Origin: Mesorhizobium sp. | GTDB lineage: Bacteria > Pseudomonadota > Alphaproteobacteria > Rhizobiales > Rhizobiaceae | Length of the DNA stretch: 64,000 nucleotides | Assembly (NCBI RefSeq): GCF_004962245.1 | Contig: NZ_SUHQ01000016.1 | Location: forward strand, 88,930-152,929 | Direction of reading: 5' to 3' | Part shown: in pieces, positions 51,249 to 60,414 of the stretch | How the letters are laid out: each line of letters starts with the position of its first letter | How positions within the stretch are numbered: position 1 is the first letter of the stretch | The notes under the pieces: model-generated | Seen by the model: only the letters and a program-made list of their open reading frames with translations | Database searches by the model: none | What the model was told of the DNA's origin: nothing | Program-made: the position numbers and the translations under genes

Positions 51249-51356
51249 GGAACGACGATCCGTTTTGCTCACGCCGCCGACCGGCCGATCGACCCCGCGG
51301 CGGCGCTAGTCAATCGGCGCCCCGCCACCTGTCCGTAAGGAGGCTATTGAACGCGC

Positions 51357-51761
51357 TCACGATGCGACCAACGGAACTGTGACAGTTGTCGCATAATGTA
51401 TCGGATATTGGTCGAAGTACGGGAACTCGATCACGAAAGCATATCTGGCCGTAAGATGCGCCATGCGGAAGCCGCCGCTGGGGGGGTCGATCGCTATCGT
51501 CACGTTGACATTTTTCAATCCCATGGCGAGCAATTTTTGCGTAGCGATGGCCTGTATTTCGCTTTGAGTCAGCGAGTTCTTCATCTGCAGTGCACGCGAA
51601 GACGTTTCCAGCGTGTACCGAACGCTCGACATGGCATTCAGAGCCCAGCCGAATGCGAAGATCCCAAACAGAAGCACCATCAGAAAAGGCGCGATCAGCG
51701 CGAACTCCAACGCAGCTCCGCCTGATCGATCACGCGTGAAGGCTCTCCGTTTAGCGGACAC
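51357..51761 (-). CDS. TadE-type pilus assembly protein
   Basis: 134 residues. DRSGGAALEFALIAPFLMVL LFGIFAF is the TadE N-terminal helix with the conserved Glu; the rest is a periplasmic beta-rich domain (VNVTIAIDPPSGGF). Pseudopilin-like minor component of Flp/Tad pili. Overlaps the upstream tadE by 11 bases. Confidence 0.9.
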   Translation of the reverse strand: MSAKRRAFTRDRSGGAALEFALIAPFLMVLLFGIFAFGWALNAMSSVRYTLETSSRALQMKNSLTQSEIQAIATQKLLAMGLKNVNVTIAIDPPSGGFRMAHLTARYAFVIEFPYFDQYPIHYATTVTVPLVAS

Positions 51762-52191
51762 GAATCACCTGTTGGTGACTGAGCTCGCGCGAGAAGGAAA
51801 ACACGCCAAAACTGAAGGGCGGCGACCAGGTGGCCGTCGCTTGTATTTCAACGAAGACCGAGGGAGCCTTCACCCCACCACACAGGGTCGATGCATCAAC
51901 CACCGTGCTCCCGCACATGTATTTGCGGCCTAAGGTCACCTGCGCAGCGTCGGGACGGTTTTCCCAACTCGAAAGGGCAACGGCTTGGATGGCCGCGTCG
52001 TTGACTGATCCTTGCATCACAAGATTTGCCGCCGTCTTGACGCCTGCACGCATCGACAACGAGCTTGATACAAAAGACCAGCCGTTAATGACGCCAAGAA
52101 GTGCCAGGCAAACGATCGGCACGACCAGCGCAAACTCCACCGCAGCAACACCCGAATCGCTCCGGAAAACCCGGACTGGTCGCCGTTCCAC
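51751..52191 (-). CDS. TadE/TadF-type pilus assembly protein
   Basis: 146 residues from GTG at 52191, 5 bases after the TadG stop (the longer frame lies inside tadG). SDSGVAAVEFALVVPIVCLA LLGVING is the TadE helix; the periplasmic part has two Cys (KYMCGSTVVDASTLCGG). Member of the three-gene Tad minor-component operon. Confidence 0.85.
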   Translation of the reverse strand: MERRPVRVFRSDSGVAAVEFALVVPIVCLALLGVINGWSFVSSSLSMRAGVKTAANLVMQGSVNDAAIQAVALSSWENRPDAAQVTLGRKYMCGSTVVDASTLCGGVKAPSVFVEIQATATWSPPFSFGVFSFSRELSHQQVIRVR

Positions 52192-52196
52192 GAAGA

Positions 52197-53432
52197 TTAC
52201 TCGACAAGCCGAACGGACTGCGTCGCCGGGATCTCTCGCATCCCGAGGCTCGTGCAGTCCTGGTTGACGTTTGCGTTGCCGGACCACTGCACGGTGCTGG
52301 CGACGACCTGTGTGCATCCACCGTTGCCCGAGAAATTGCCGAGGTAATTGACCGCTTGGGTTGGAAAATACAGGGCGCCGGTCAAAAGCGAATCCGCCGT
52401 ACCATTGAACGTGTTCGATCCCGCCAGGTTCGCTCTGTCGCCGTAAAACAGCACACCCGAATAGGTGCCGGATGTCGGTGCGCTAAGCTTGACCGTGGCC
52501 GTGCCGTTCATGCTGACGCCGGAGCTGCCGGCCAGATAGATGATGACTCCCTCGCCGGAGATATTTGCATTCGAGTTCGCTTTGAAATCGCCTCCTTGAA
52601 TGACATATACCCCGGGCGAGAGCGTCACATTGCCGCTCAGGCTGAGCCCCTTGCAGTATGTTCCCGGTTGCAACGTCGACTGATTGCTGTTTCGACACGG
52701 GTTCGTGGCCGGTGGCGTCGGCAGGTCGGCAAAAGGATCGGCAGCGGGCAGCGCCTGGGTCATCAGGCTGGTGCAAACGGTCTTCACAGGGTTGGCCAAT
52801 GACATCCCGCCCGCCGATATCAGGCAATCGGCATCAAGGCTTGCCGATCCCTGAAGCTTGAGGGCGTCCGGGGCTATCGAATTCGACATGACGGAGCAGC
52901 CCGTCATTTTTGTGGTCGAACTGCCGGAAAACAGGGCCGCCTTCGAAGCGGAAGGATTGAGCGCCAGAACGCAGGCTTTTGAAGCGTCAGTGATAAGAGC
53001 CACCGCTCTTGCCTGTGCGCCAACCGCGTTTTGCGTGAATATCGAGGTGAAAAATCGATCGAGGTACTGATGAACGATGACCTCGACCGCCTTTTTCGCG
53101 ACATTCGGTCCGGACGATGGAGGCGTGAAGACCTCGATTGTGCCTGTCGATGGTGCCCAGCCGTTCGTGGTCGCCGACAGCGTCGCGGCAGAGACAATCG
53201 TCGGCTTGTCGGATCCCGAAACTTTTTCCAAAGCGCCGGCATAGGCTGCCGCATCCGCCGCCGCCTGTAGCTTCAGGCTGCTGTAGTACCAATAGGAAGT
53301 CTCGACGCCGAGGCCCGCTCCGCCGACAACAATTGGCAAAGACAGGGCAAAAATAGTAGCAACGTTGCCGCTCTCGCTGTCTGGTCGCGGGCAGCGGAAA
53401 AAACGCCTGAAGGTACGGGCACGCCATTTCAT
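52197..53432 (-). CDS. tadG: TadG-type Flp pilus assembly protein
   Basis: 411 residues. Near the N-terminus ESGNVATIFALSLPIVVGGA is the Tad/TadE-like membrane helix, followed by YYSSLKLQAAADAAAYAGAL, the standard TadG helix. The long periplasmic part is rich in Ser, Thr, Asn and Gly, with Cys pairs and a hydrophobic beta pattern (SGNVTLSPGVYVIQGGDFKA). First gene of the operon with two tadE genes. The ATPase and secretin genes of the pathway are not in this window. Confidence 0.88.
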   Translation of the reverse strand: MKWRARTFRRFFRCPRPDSESGNVATIFALSLPIVVGGAGLGVETSYWYYSSLKLQAAADAAAYAGALEKVSGSDKPTIVSAATLSATTNGWAPSTGTIEVFTPPSSGPNVAKKAVEVIVHQYLDRFFTSIFTQNAVGAQARAVALITDASKACVLALNPSASKAALFSGSSTTKMTGCSVMSNSIAPDALKLQGSASLDADCLISAGGMSLANPVKTVCTSLMTQALPAADPFADLPTPPATNPCRNSNQSTLQPGTYCKGLSLSGNVTLSPGVYVIQGGDFKANSNANISGEGVIIYLAGSSGVSMNGTATVKLSAPTSGTYSGVLFYGDRANLAGSNTFNGTADSLLTGALYFPTQAVNYLGNFSGNGGCTQVVASTVQWSGNANVNQDCTSLGMREIPATQSVRLVE

Positions 53433-53740
53433 TCATCTATTTAAGCAAGGATGCATAAAGGAATGACTAAGAATTTCCCTCCATTTGTTTAGCTGCGCTC
53501 CTCGCCGTCCGCTGGCGCTGAACCAGCTTCTTTCCAGACCAGACGCCGCGCAGCGGCGTCACAGGTTTTGCTGGCACCGGATAGAACGCGAACGTTGGCT
53601 CCAAAAAGATCCTCTGGAACTTTGGGTCGGAGCATGATCTTTGCGGGTACCAAAATTGACGCCTGCGGTCGGTTTCGTTGGCAAAAGGTTACCTTTCCCT
53701 GCTATTCCCGCCCACACATCAAGATTCAGTGGACTTGCGC
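53433..53740. other. 308-base gap
   Basis: Divergent promoter space between tadG and the SAF-domain dehydrogenase gene. A longer in-frame start at 53678 exists; I see no gene or repeat. Confidence 0.45.
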
Positions 53741-55057
53741 ATGACCAATGTCGCCCTGACCGGGCTTGCCCGTGATCTCGCCAAGCGCGCCGCGGAAGGC
53801 CGCCCGGTGCGCATCGGCGTCATCGGCTCCGGCGAGATGGGCACGGACCTGGTGACGCAAGGCATGCTGATGCCGGGCATTTCGGTGTGCGCCATCTCGA
53901 CCCGCCGCCCGCACACCGCGCGCGATGCCATCCGCATCGCCTACGGCGACGAGGCGATGGCACGGGAAGCCGAGAGCGACACGAAGGTCACCGAGGCGAT
54001 CGAGAGCGGCAAGATCGCCATCACCTCGAACGAGATGCTGGTGACCAATCCGCTGATCGACGTGGTCATCGATGCTACCGGCAAGCCCGGCGTCGCCGCC
54101 GATTTCGACCTGATGGCGATGGAACATGGCAAACATCTGGTGATGATGAACGTCGAGGCCGACGTCACCATCGGCTGCTATCTGAAGCAGCAGGCCGACC
54201 GGCTCGGCGTCGTCTATTCGGTCGGCGCCGGCGACGAGCCGTCGAGCTGCATGGAGCTGATCGAATTCGCTTCCGCGCTCGGCTACACCATCGTCTCGGC
54301 CGGCAAGGGCAAGAACAACCCGCTCAATCATGACGCCGTTCCCGACGACTATCGCGCGGAAGCCCTGCGCCGCAACATGAACCCGCGCATGCTGGTCGAA
54401 TTCGTCGACGGATCCAAGACCATGGTCGAGATGTGCGCCATCGCCAACGCCACCGGGCTGGTGCCCGACATTGCTGGCATGCACGGCCCCAAGGCCGACC
54501 GCGATGAACTGGCCAAGGTGCTCATCCCGCGCGCGGATGGCGGCATCCTATCGAAGAAGGGCGTCGTCGACTACACCATCGGCAAGGGGGTGGCGCCCGG
54601 CGTTTTCGTCATCGTCGAGGCGACGCATCCGCGCATCATCGAGCGCATGGACGACCTGCATATCGGCCACGGTCCCTATTACAGCTTCTTTCGGCCGTAT
54701 CATTTGACCTCGCTGGAAGTGCCGCTGACCGCCGCTCGCATCGCGCTCCATGGCAAGCCGGACATGGTTCCGCTGCCGAGACCGGTTGCCGAGGTCTGCG
54801 CCGTGGCCAAGCGCGATCTGGCAGCCGGCGAGATTTTCGATGCGATCGGCGAGACCTGCTACCGCTCCTGGACCATGACCGTCGAAGAGGCCCGCGCCAA
54901 TCGCGCCGTGCCGGTCGGCCTGCTCGAAGGCGGCAAGGTGCTGAAACCGGTCAGGAAGGGCGAACTGCTGACATCAGGCAATGCTGCGCCCGACCCGACG
55001 ACCAGGCTTTTCGCCCTGCGCCGGCTGCAGGACGAGATGCTGTATGGAACTGGCTGA
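53741..55057 (+). CDS. NAD(P)-dependent dehydrogenase with SAF domain (homoserine-dehydrogenase-like)
   Basis: 438 residues from ATG at 53741. Rossmann part: RPVRIGVIGSGEMGTDLVTQ, LIDVVIDATGKPGVAADFDL, KHLVMMNVEADVTIGCYLKQ. SAGKGKNNPLNHDAVPDDYR is a signature of this group, often mislabelled as FlgA because of the C-terminal SAF domain (AEVCAVAKRDLAAGEIFDAI). Acts on an unknown hydroxy-acid or sugar-acid substrate. Ends 7 bases before the convergent proC. Confidence 0.87.
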   Translation: MTNVALTGLARDLAKRAAEGRPVRIGVIGSGEMGTDLVTQGMLMPGISVCAISTRRPHTARDAIRIAYGDEAMAREAESDTKVTEAIESGKIAITSNEMLVTNPLIDVVIDATGKPGVAADFDLMAMEHGKHLVMMNVEADVTIGCYLKQQADRLGVVYSVGAGDEPSSCMELIEFASALGYTIVSAGKGKNNPLNHDAVPDDYRAEALRRNMNPRMLVEFVDGSKTMVEMCAIANATGLVPDIAGMHGPKADRDELAKVLIPRADGGILSKKGVVDYTIGKGVAPGVFVIVEATHPRIIERMDDLHIGHGPYYSFFRPYHLTSLEVPLTAARIALHGKPDMVPLPRPVAEVCAVAKRDLAAGEIFDAIGETCYRSWTMTVEEARANRAVPVGLLEGGKVLKPVRKGELLTSGNAAPDPTTRLFALRRLQDEMLYGTG

Positions 55058-55064
55058 GCGCCTA

Positions 55065-55880
55065 CTACTTCCCCAGTTCGATCGACCTTAGCCGCGCCGC
55101 CTCCACAGCTTCGGTGAGCAGATGCGTCAGCCGGTCCTCACCCATCAGCACGGCAAGGGCGGCGGCCGTGGTGCCGTTGGGGCTGGTCACCTGCTGGCGC
55201 AGAACGCCCGGCTCCTCACCGCTTTCGGCGGCAAGCGAGGCGGCACCGTAGACCGTCTGCATGGCCAGTAGCCTGGCGGTCTTGTTCGGCAGGCCGGCCT
55301 TCTCGGCGGCCACGGTCAGCGCTTCGATGAAATGGAAGATGTAAGCCGGCCCGGACCCGGACACCGCCGTCACCGCATCCATCAGGCCCTCGTCGTCGAT
55401 ATCGGTCACTTGCCCGCTCGCCGAAAGCAGGTCGGCGACGAAACGCTTTGTGTCGTCGGACACCAGTCGGTTGGAAAACACCACCATCATGCCCTTGCCA
55501 ATCGCCGCCGGCGTGTTGGGCATGCAGCGCACGATCGGCGCGCGGTCGCCCAAGATGGCCTCGAAGGTGGCGACCGGTGTCCCGGCGGCGATGCTGAGGA
55601 AGGTGGTTCGGCCGTCACCGAGGCGCTTGTAGGCGGCCGTCACGTCGCGGATCACTTGCGGCTTGACGGCGACGACGACGAGATTCGGCACGGCATCCGC
55701 CGGAATACCGCCGGCGTCCGCGGCAGCACTGCAGCCCAGCACTTCGGCGCGCTTGCGCAACTCGGCATTGGGCTCGACCACGAAAACCGCCGCCGGCGGA
55801 AGCTTGCCGGATTTCAGCCAACCCGAGAGCATGGCGTAGCCCATATTGCCGCAGCCGGCGAGAACAAGCCTGATCGTCAT
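55065..55880 (-). CDS. proC: Pyrroline-5-carboxylate reductase
   Basis: 271 residues from ATG at 55880. NAD(P) motif LVLAGCGNMGYAMLSGWLKS, VVAVKPQVIRDVTAAYKRLG, CMPNTPAAIGKGMMVVFSNR, and the C-terminal signature TAVSGSGPAYIFHFIEALTV with GEEPGVLRQQVTSPNGTTAA. Last step of proline synthesis. Standard length. Confidence 0.95.
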   Translation of the reverse strand: MTIRLVLAGCGNMGYAMLSGWLKSGKLPPAAVFVVEPNAELRKRAEVLGCSAAADAGGIPADAVPNLVVVAVKPQVIRDVTAAYKRLGDGRTTFLSIAAGTPVATFEAILGDRAPIVRCMPNTPAAIGKGMMVVFSNRLVSDDTKRFVADLLSASGQVTDIDDEGLMDAVTAVSGSGPAYIFHFIEALTVAAEKAGLPNKTARLLAMQTVYGAASLAAESGEEPGVLRQQVTSPNGTTAAALAVLMGEDRLTHLLTEAVEAARLRSIELGK

Positions 55881-55954
55881 CGAGAGCCCTCCATAAGACG
55901 GCTTCCCATAAACGTTCGTGGCGGAGCGGGAAAGTCCTCTTGGGACGAATGAGG

Positions 55955-57280
55955 TCAGGAAGGACCACGAACCGCGATCGGCCGCAGCGACACCTGCCTG
56001 AGGCCGAACATGCCGAACACGAAGAACAGCCAGACCGGATCGGCGCGATGGAAGAAGAAGCTTTCGAGGAAGGCGTTCAGCGCCGTGAACAGCACCACCA
56101 TCATGAAGAAGTCGCCGAGATAGATGTTTTCCCTGCGCAAGGGGATGCGCATGTAATCGCGCAGCGGTGCGATCAGGAAGGTGTAGACCGCCACGCACAG
56201 CGCCGGAATACCCATCAGCACCGCGATGTCGAGATAGCCGTTATGGCCATGCACGATGGTCCTGATATCCCAGGCCCGGTCGAACGGCTGGTCCTGGTTG
56301 AGCAGCAGCGGCGTGCCCCAGAAGCTTTCATAGCCGTAGCCGGTCCATGGCCGCTTCGCCAGCATCTCGCCGGCAAACTCCCAAAGCGTCGTGCGTCCGG
56401 TGTAGGTCAGGTCGGGGAAATAGATCGCCGCCAGATGCTGCACCGGCGGCAGGAAGACGATGCCCAGCGTGGCGACCGCCGTGGCGATGACCGCCAGCGC
56501 GAACAGGATCGGCGTGCCGAGCCGCATGCCGATCAGGCTCGGCAGCACGACGATCAGGATCGAAAGCGGCACCAGTCCGGCTGTCGTCTTGGAACCGGTG
56601 TGCAGCATGAAGATCATCGCCGCGCAGAAGATCGATGCGCCCCAAAGCCGCTGTCCGCGCCGGTAAAGGTAGAGCCCGGCGAAGCTGAAGCAGGCCATGA
56701 TCGGGCCGGCGATGTTCTTGTGGGTGAACACGCCGCGCCACAGGCCGGCATGTTCCGGCTCCAGTGAATCGGTGGTGTGCAGGGCCTCGTGCGGAAAGAC
56801 GATGAGCCCGATATAGGAGAGGCCCATAACGACGACGATGGTGAAGATGATGACTTTCGAGAATGCCTCTGCGTCGCGCGGAAGCGCCAGGATCGTCGCC
56901 ATGGTCAAGATGCCGATCAGCGTGAAGAAAGCGGCGCGCATTGCCGACTGCGGGTCGGTTGCCATCACCACCGACAGCATGAGGAAACCCAGCATCAGCA
57001 GCCAGGACGGGCTGAGCAGCGAGCGCACCACGCGCGGGTCGGCGAACGCCATCAGCGAGAAGATCGAGATCGCGCCGAGCGAGCCGAAACCGAGCTGGTT
57101 GACGATGTCGCCGCCGTTGCCGGTCGTTTCGGCGCCGGCCGGCTGGAAAGGCCGGAACGACACCAGGACGACGGTGAACAGCAGCGCCGCCACCGCGGTC
57201 GCGACGCCTTCGCGTGTGAACGCGGCGCTGAGCGGCGCGCGCTCAGTTCTTCTCAGGCTGCCGGTATTGCTCATTGGCAT
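55955..57280 (-). CDS. O-antigen ligase/polymerase-family protein (ExoQ-like)
   Basis: 441 residues (ATG at 57280; 57274 also possible). About ten membrane segments; the O-antigen ligase loop is in the region WRGVFTHKNIAGPIMACFSF (RG.F.HKN motif) and LTYTGRTTLWEFAGEMLAKR (TGR..LW), then HGHNGYLDIAVLMG. Similar to ExoQ, the polymerase of rhizobial exopolysaccharides. Overlaps the upstream glycosyltransferase gene by 38 bases. Confidence 0.9.
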   Translation of the reverse strand: MPMSNTGSLRRTERAPLSAAFTREGVATAVAALLFTVVLVSFRPFQPAGAETTGNGGDIVNQLGFGSLGAISIFSLMAFADPRVVRSLLSPSWLLMLGFLMLSVVMATDPQSAMRAAFFTLIGILTMATILALPRDAEAFSKVIIFTIVVVMGLSYIGLIVFPHEALHTTDSLEPEHAGLWRGVFTHKNIAGPIMACFSFAGLYLYRRGQRLWGASIFCAAMIFMLHTGSKTTAGLVPLSILIVVLPSLIGMRLGTPILFALAVIATAVATLGIVFLPPVQHLAAIYFPDLTYTGRTTLWEFAGEMLAKRPWTGYGYESFWGTPLLLNQDQPFDRAWDIRTIVHGHNGYLDIAVLMGIPALCVAVYTFLIAPLRDYMRIPLRRENIYLGDFFMMVVLFTALNAFLESFFFHRADPVWLFFVFGMFGLRQVSLRPIAVRGPS

Positions 57281-58283
57281 ATCCGAATTCGGCCAGCACG
57301 CGGCCGAGGGCGACATGGACGGGGTACAGAGCCGCCGCCGCCGATCCCGTCCGCGTCAGCCTGACCGCGCCGCGAAACGGCGAGGCGGCAAGCAGCGCCA
57401 GGCTCTTTAGAAAGACCTTGGTGCCGGCGAACGGCGTTCCGGCACGTTTCTTCTTTTCGACCAGTGTCGAGATGACGCCATTGCGCAGGCTGCGGGCACG
57501 GATCCAGTCGGCTTCGACGCGTCGGGCCGGAACGCTTTCCCGAACTTGCGCCTCCGCGCACCAGCCAAGCACAAAACCTCTCTGCGCGGCACGGCTCAGG
57601 AAATCGGAATCGCCGCCGCCCATGAAGTTGAATTTCAGGTCGAGGAAGGGCGGACCCATGGCGGTGAGCACGTTGCGTCCGACCAGCAGATTGCCGGAGG
57701 AATAGAGCGCGGGCACACGCCCGGTCTCCCGGTAGGGTGGGGCAAAGACCGGGTGCTCGGCCCATCTGGCATGGGCAGCGTCGGCGAACACAGGCACTTG
57801 CGGGCCGCCGACGATGTCGGCACTGAGCGTCTCGGCCGCCGTGCACATGCGCTCGAGCCACTGCGGATCGGCGATCTCGTCATCGTCGATGACCAGCAAG
57901 TGCCTGAAATTGGGAAAGTGCAGGATCGCCGTCTGCCAGCCGGCATTGTAGGCGCTGCAATTGCCGCGCTCATGCGCGACGATGACCATGCCCGCAATGT
58001 CGCCGCGCTCGAACAGCGGCAGCGCCGCCTTGGCGCCGGCGCGCGCCTCGGCTTCGTTCTCCATGACGATGATCGCGAAGCGCCTGCCGGTTTGCTGGGC
58101 CTTGAGCGATGCCAGAGTCTCCAGCAACTGCTCGGGCCGTTTGAAGGTCGGCAGCGTGACGACCGCCTCGATGGCCGCCGCGACAAGCCCCGGAGACCGC
58201 CCCGCGATCGATACCGAACCGTCCGATGGCAAAGGGATCATCCGTGTCCAGTCCGGGATGGTGAGTTTGGATCTCGATAGCAT
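57243..58283 (-). CDS. Family 2 glycosyltransferase
   Basis: 346 residues. GT-A fold: VVTLPTFKRPEQLLETLASL, FAIIVMENEAEARAGAKAAL, the DxD at HLLVIDDDEIADPQWLERMC, and NFMGGGDSDFLSRAAQRGFV (acceptor-side ED/Q-like motif). Transfers a sugar from a nucleotide donor in exopolysaccharide synthesis; the sugar is unknown. Divergent from the GT4 gene across 131 bases. Operon with the ligase. Confidence 0.9.
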   Translation of the reverse strand: MLSRSKLTIPDWTRMIPLPSDGSVSIAGRSPGLVAAAIEAVVTLPTFKRPEQLLETLASLKAQQTGRRFAIIVMENEAEARAGAKAALPLFERGDIAGMVIVAHERGNCSAYNAGWQTAILHFPNFRHLLVIDDDEIADPQWLERMCTAAETLSADIVGGPQVPVFADAAHARWAEHPVFAPPYRETGRVPALYSSGNLLVGRNVLTAMGPPFLDLKFNFMGGGDSDFLSRAAQRGFVLGWCAEAQVRESVPARRVEADWIRARSLRNGVISTLVEKKKRAGTPFAGTKVFLKSLALLAASPFRGAVRLTRTGSAAAALYPVHVALGRVLAEFGYANEQYRQPEKN

Positions 58284-58414
58284 CGCGATGATAACGTTTC
58301 GTTAATCACCTTCGCGGACAAGCCCGCAAAGCGGCGACTCCGGGCCACCGGATACTGTCACTTAATCAAGGCTTCACCGCGCTTTGCTAGCTGTATCCGC
58401 TCAGGATAGGTGAG

Positions 58415-59587
58415 ATGCATCTGCTGTTCGCCACATCGATCGTGCCCGACGGCGCTCTTGCCTCGGGCTATGAGATCGCCAATGCCGCGATCATCGCCGC
58501 CTTGCGGCGCGCCGGCGCGCGCGTCACCGTGATCGGCTTCACCTGGCCGGGCAAGTCTGCGAGCGATCCGCAAAATACCGTCGTGCTCGGGTCCGTCGAT
58601 GTGCGCACCGAAAGCGCTTCGTCGCTGCAAAAGCTCGGCTGGGTTGCAAAGGCGATGCTCTCCGGCCTCACTTTCGCGTCGGTCAAGCTGCGCGTGGTCA
58701 CCGACAGCGAGGTCCGCGCCGCCGTCGAACGTGCCGGTCCTTTCGACGGCTATGTCTTGAATTCCGTGCAGTTCGCCAGCGCTTTCGAAAAGCTCTTCGG
58801 CGACCGGCCGTCGATCTTCGTCGCCCACAATGTCGAGCATAGTTCGGCTAAGGAGAATGCCGCTGCCGCGGGCAGTCTTTTCCAGCGCCTGCTGTTTCGC
58901 CGTGAGGCCAGGCTGCTCAAGACGATGGAAGAACGGCTCTGCCGCCAGGCACGCTTCGTCTTCACGCTGGCTGAGGAAGATCGCTCAGCGCTCGGCGTCG
59001 CCTCCGACGACCGTTCGGCGGTGCTGCCGCTGGTGACTTGCGCCGAGGCGCCCGTGCAAGAAAAGCCGCGCCGCATCGACTGCGACGCGGCGCTGATCGG
59101 CACCTGGACCTGGCAGCCGAACCGCATCGGCCTCGACTGGTTCCTGGAAAAGGTGGTGCCGCATCTAAAGGCTGATTTCCGGGTCAGGATCGCCGGCGGC
59201 GTGCCGTCGGGCGTCGCGTCCACGCATCCGGGCGTCGAATTCGTCGGGCGCGTGCCGGACGCGCAGGCTTTCGTGCGCAGCGCCGCCGTCATCCCGCTGA
59301 TCAGCACCGCCGGCAGCGGCGTGCAGCTCAAGACGATCGAGACCTTCGAACTCGGCCTGCCCTCCGTCGCTACCAGCCATTCGCTGCGCGGCATCGACCA
59401 TCGCCCGGTCAATTGCGTCGTGACCGATGATCCGATCGCCTTCGCCGGCGCCCTGGAAGCAGCAGCAGCCGACATCAGGGACGTCGACGGCAGCGCTTTC
59501 CATAACCGGCAGGTGAAGGCGCTCGATGCCGCGATCAGGCGTGGCCTGAAAAAACTCGGGTCCCTCAGGCAGGAGGTGTTTGCATGA
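58415..59587 (+). CDS. Family 4 glycosyltransferase
   Basis: 390 residues, GT-B fold. N-terminal half: LLFATSIVPDGALASGYEIA, FDGYVLNSVQFASAFEKLFG, IFVAHNVEHSSAKENAAAAG. C-terminal half: DCDAALIGTWTWQPNRIGLD, EFVGRVPDAQAFVRSAAVIP and the donor-binding GSGVQLKTIETFELGLPSVA. Begins the plus-strand half of the exopolysaccharide cluster; the ATGA overlap couples it to the WecG-type gene. Confidence 0.9.
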   Translation: MHLLFATSIVPDGALASGYEIANAAIIAALRRAGARVTVIGFTWPGKSASDPQNTVVLGSVDVRTESASSLQKLGWVAKAMLSGLTFASVKLRVVTDSEVRAAVERAGPFDGYVLNSVQFASAFEKLFGDRPSIFVAHNVEHSSAKENAAAAGSLFQRLLFRREARLLKTMEERLCRQARFVFTLAEEDRSALGVASDDRSAVLPLVTCAEAPVQEKPRRIDCDAALIGTWTWQPNRIGLDWFLEKVVPHLKADFRVRIAGGVPSGVASTHPGVEFVGRVPDAQAFVRSAAVIPLISTAGSGVQLKTIETFELGLPSVATSHSLRGIDHRPVNCVVTDDPIAFAGALEAAAADIRDVDGSAFHNRQVKALDAAIRRGLKKLGSLRQEVFA

Positions 59588-60414
59588 ACATGCACACCGC
59601 CCGCGCCGCGTTCGGGGTCGACAGTTTGAAATCGATCCTGGGCATATCGGTCCTCGCCGTCCGCTGGGACGACGCGGTCGCCCTGCTGACCCGGTTGATT
59701 GCGGAGCGGCGCTTCACCAAGGTCACCTTTCTCAACGCCCACAACGCCAATGTCGCCTGTACGGACCCGGTCTTTGCCGAGGCGCTCGACGATTTTCTCA
59801 TCCTGCCGGATGGCGTCGGCGTCGATCTGGCGGCGAAACTGCTTTATGGGGCATCGTTTCCGGACAATCTCAATGGCACCGACTTCATCCCTGCCTTCCT
59901 GCAGGCGTCCGCCAGGCCGCTGACCGTGGGGCTGCTCGGCGCGACGCATGTCAACGCCGAGGCGGCGTTGGCGCAGCTTGCGGCGCTTGCGGCGCAGCAC
60001 AGATTCGTGGTCATCCATGACGGTTATTTCTCCGCTGCCCAGGAACCGGCAATCGTCGAGCGCATCGCGAAATTGCGGCCGGACGTGCTGCTTGTCGCCA
60101 TGGGCGTGCCGCGCCAGGAACTGTGGATCGCGCGCCACATCGATGCCCGCCACTGCACGCTGCCGATCGCCGTCGGCGCGCTGCTCGATTTCCTGAGCGG
60201 CGCGGTACCGCGGGCGCCGCTGTGGATGCGCCGGCTCAGGCTCGAATGGCTGTTTCGGTTGTGGATCGAACCGGGCCGCCTCTGGCGCCGCTACGTCGTC
60301 GGCAATCCTTTGTTCCTGTGGCGCGTCCTCGGTCAGAAACTCTCACGCCGGTCAACGTCAGCCAAAGCACGCCCCGGAGCAGGCCCCGGAGCAGGCCCCG
60401 GAGCAGGCCATTGA
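59584..60414 (+). CDS. WecG/TagA/CpsF-family glycosyltransferase
   Basis: 276 residues. Typical blocks: VTFLNAHNANVACTDPVFAE, ILPDGVGVDLAAKLLYG, GTDFIPAFLQASARPLTVGL, LLGATHVN, LVAMGVPRQELWIARHI and RAPLWMRRLRLEWLFRLWIE (GT26 signature). Adds ManNAcA- or ManNAc-type sugars to a lipid-linked acceptor in several bacteria; the sugar is not known here. The tail is a (Gly-Pro-Gly-Ala)n run from three 12-bp repeats. Overlaps GT4 (ATGA) and the next gene. Confidence 0.9.
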   Translation: MNMHTARAAFGVDSLKSILGISVLAVRWDDAVALLTRLIAERRFTKVTFLNAHNANVACTDPVFAEALDDFLILPDGVGVDLAAKLLYGASFPDNLNGTDFIPAFLQASARPLTVGLLGATHVNAEAALAQLAALAAQHRFVVIHDGYFSAAQEPAIVERIAKLRPDVLLVAMGVPRQELWIARHIDARHCTLPIAVGALLDFLSGAVPRAPLWMRRLRLEWLFRLWIEPGRLWRRYVVGNPLFLWRVLGQKLSRRSTSAKARPGAGPGAGPGAGH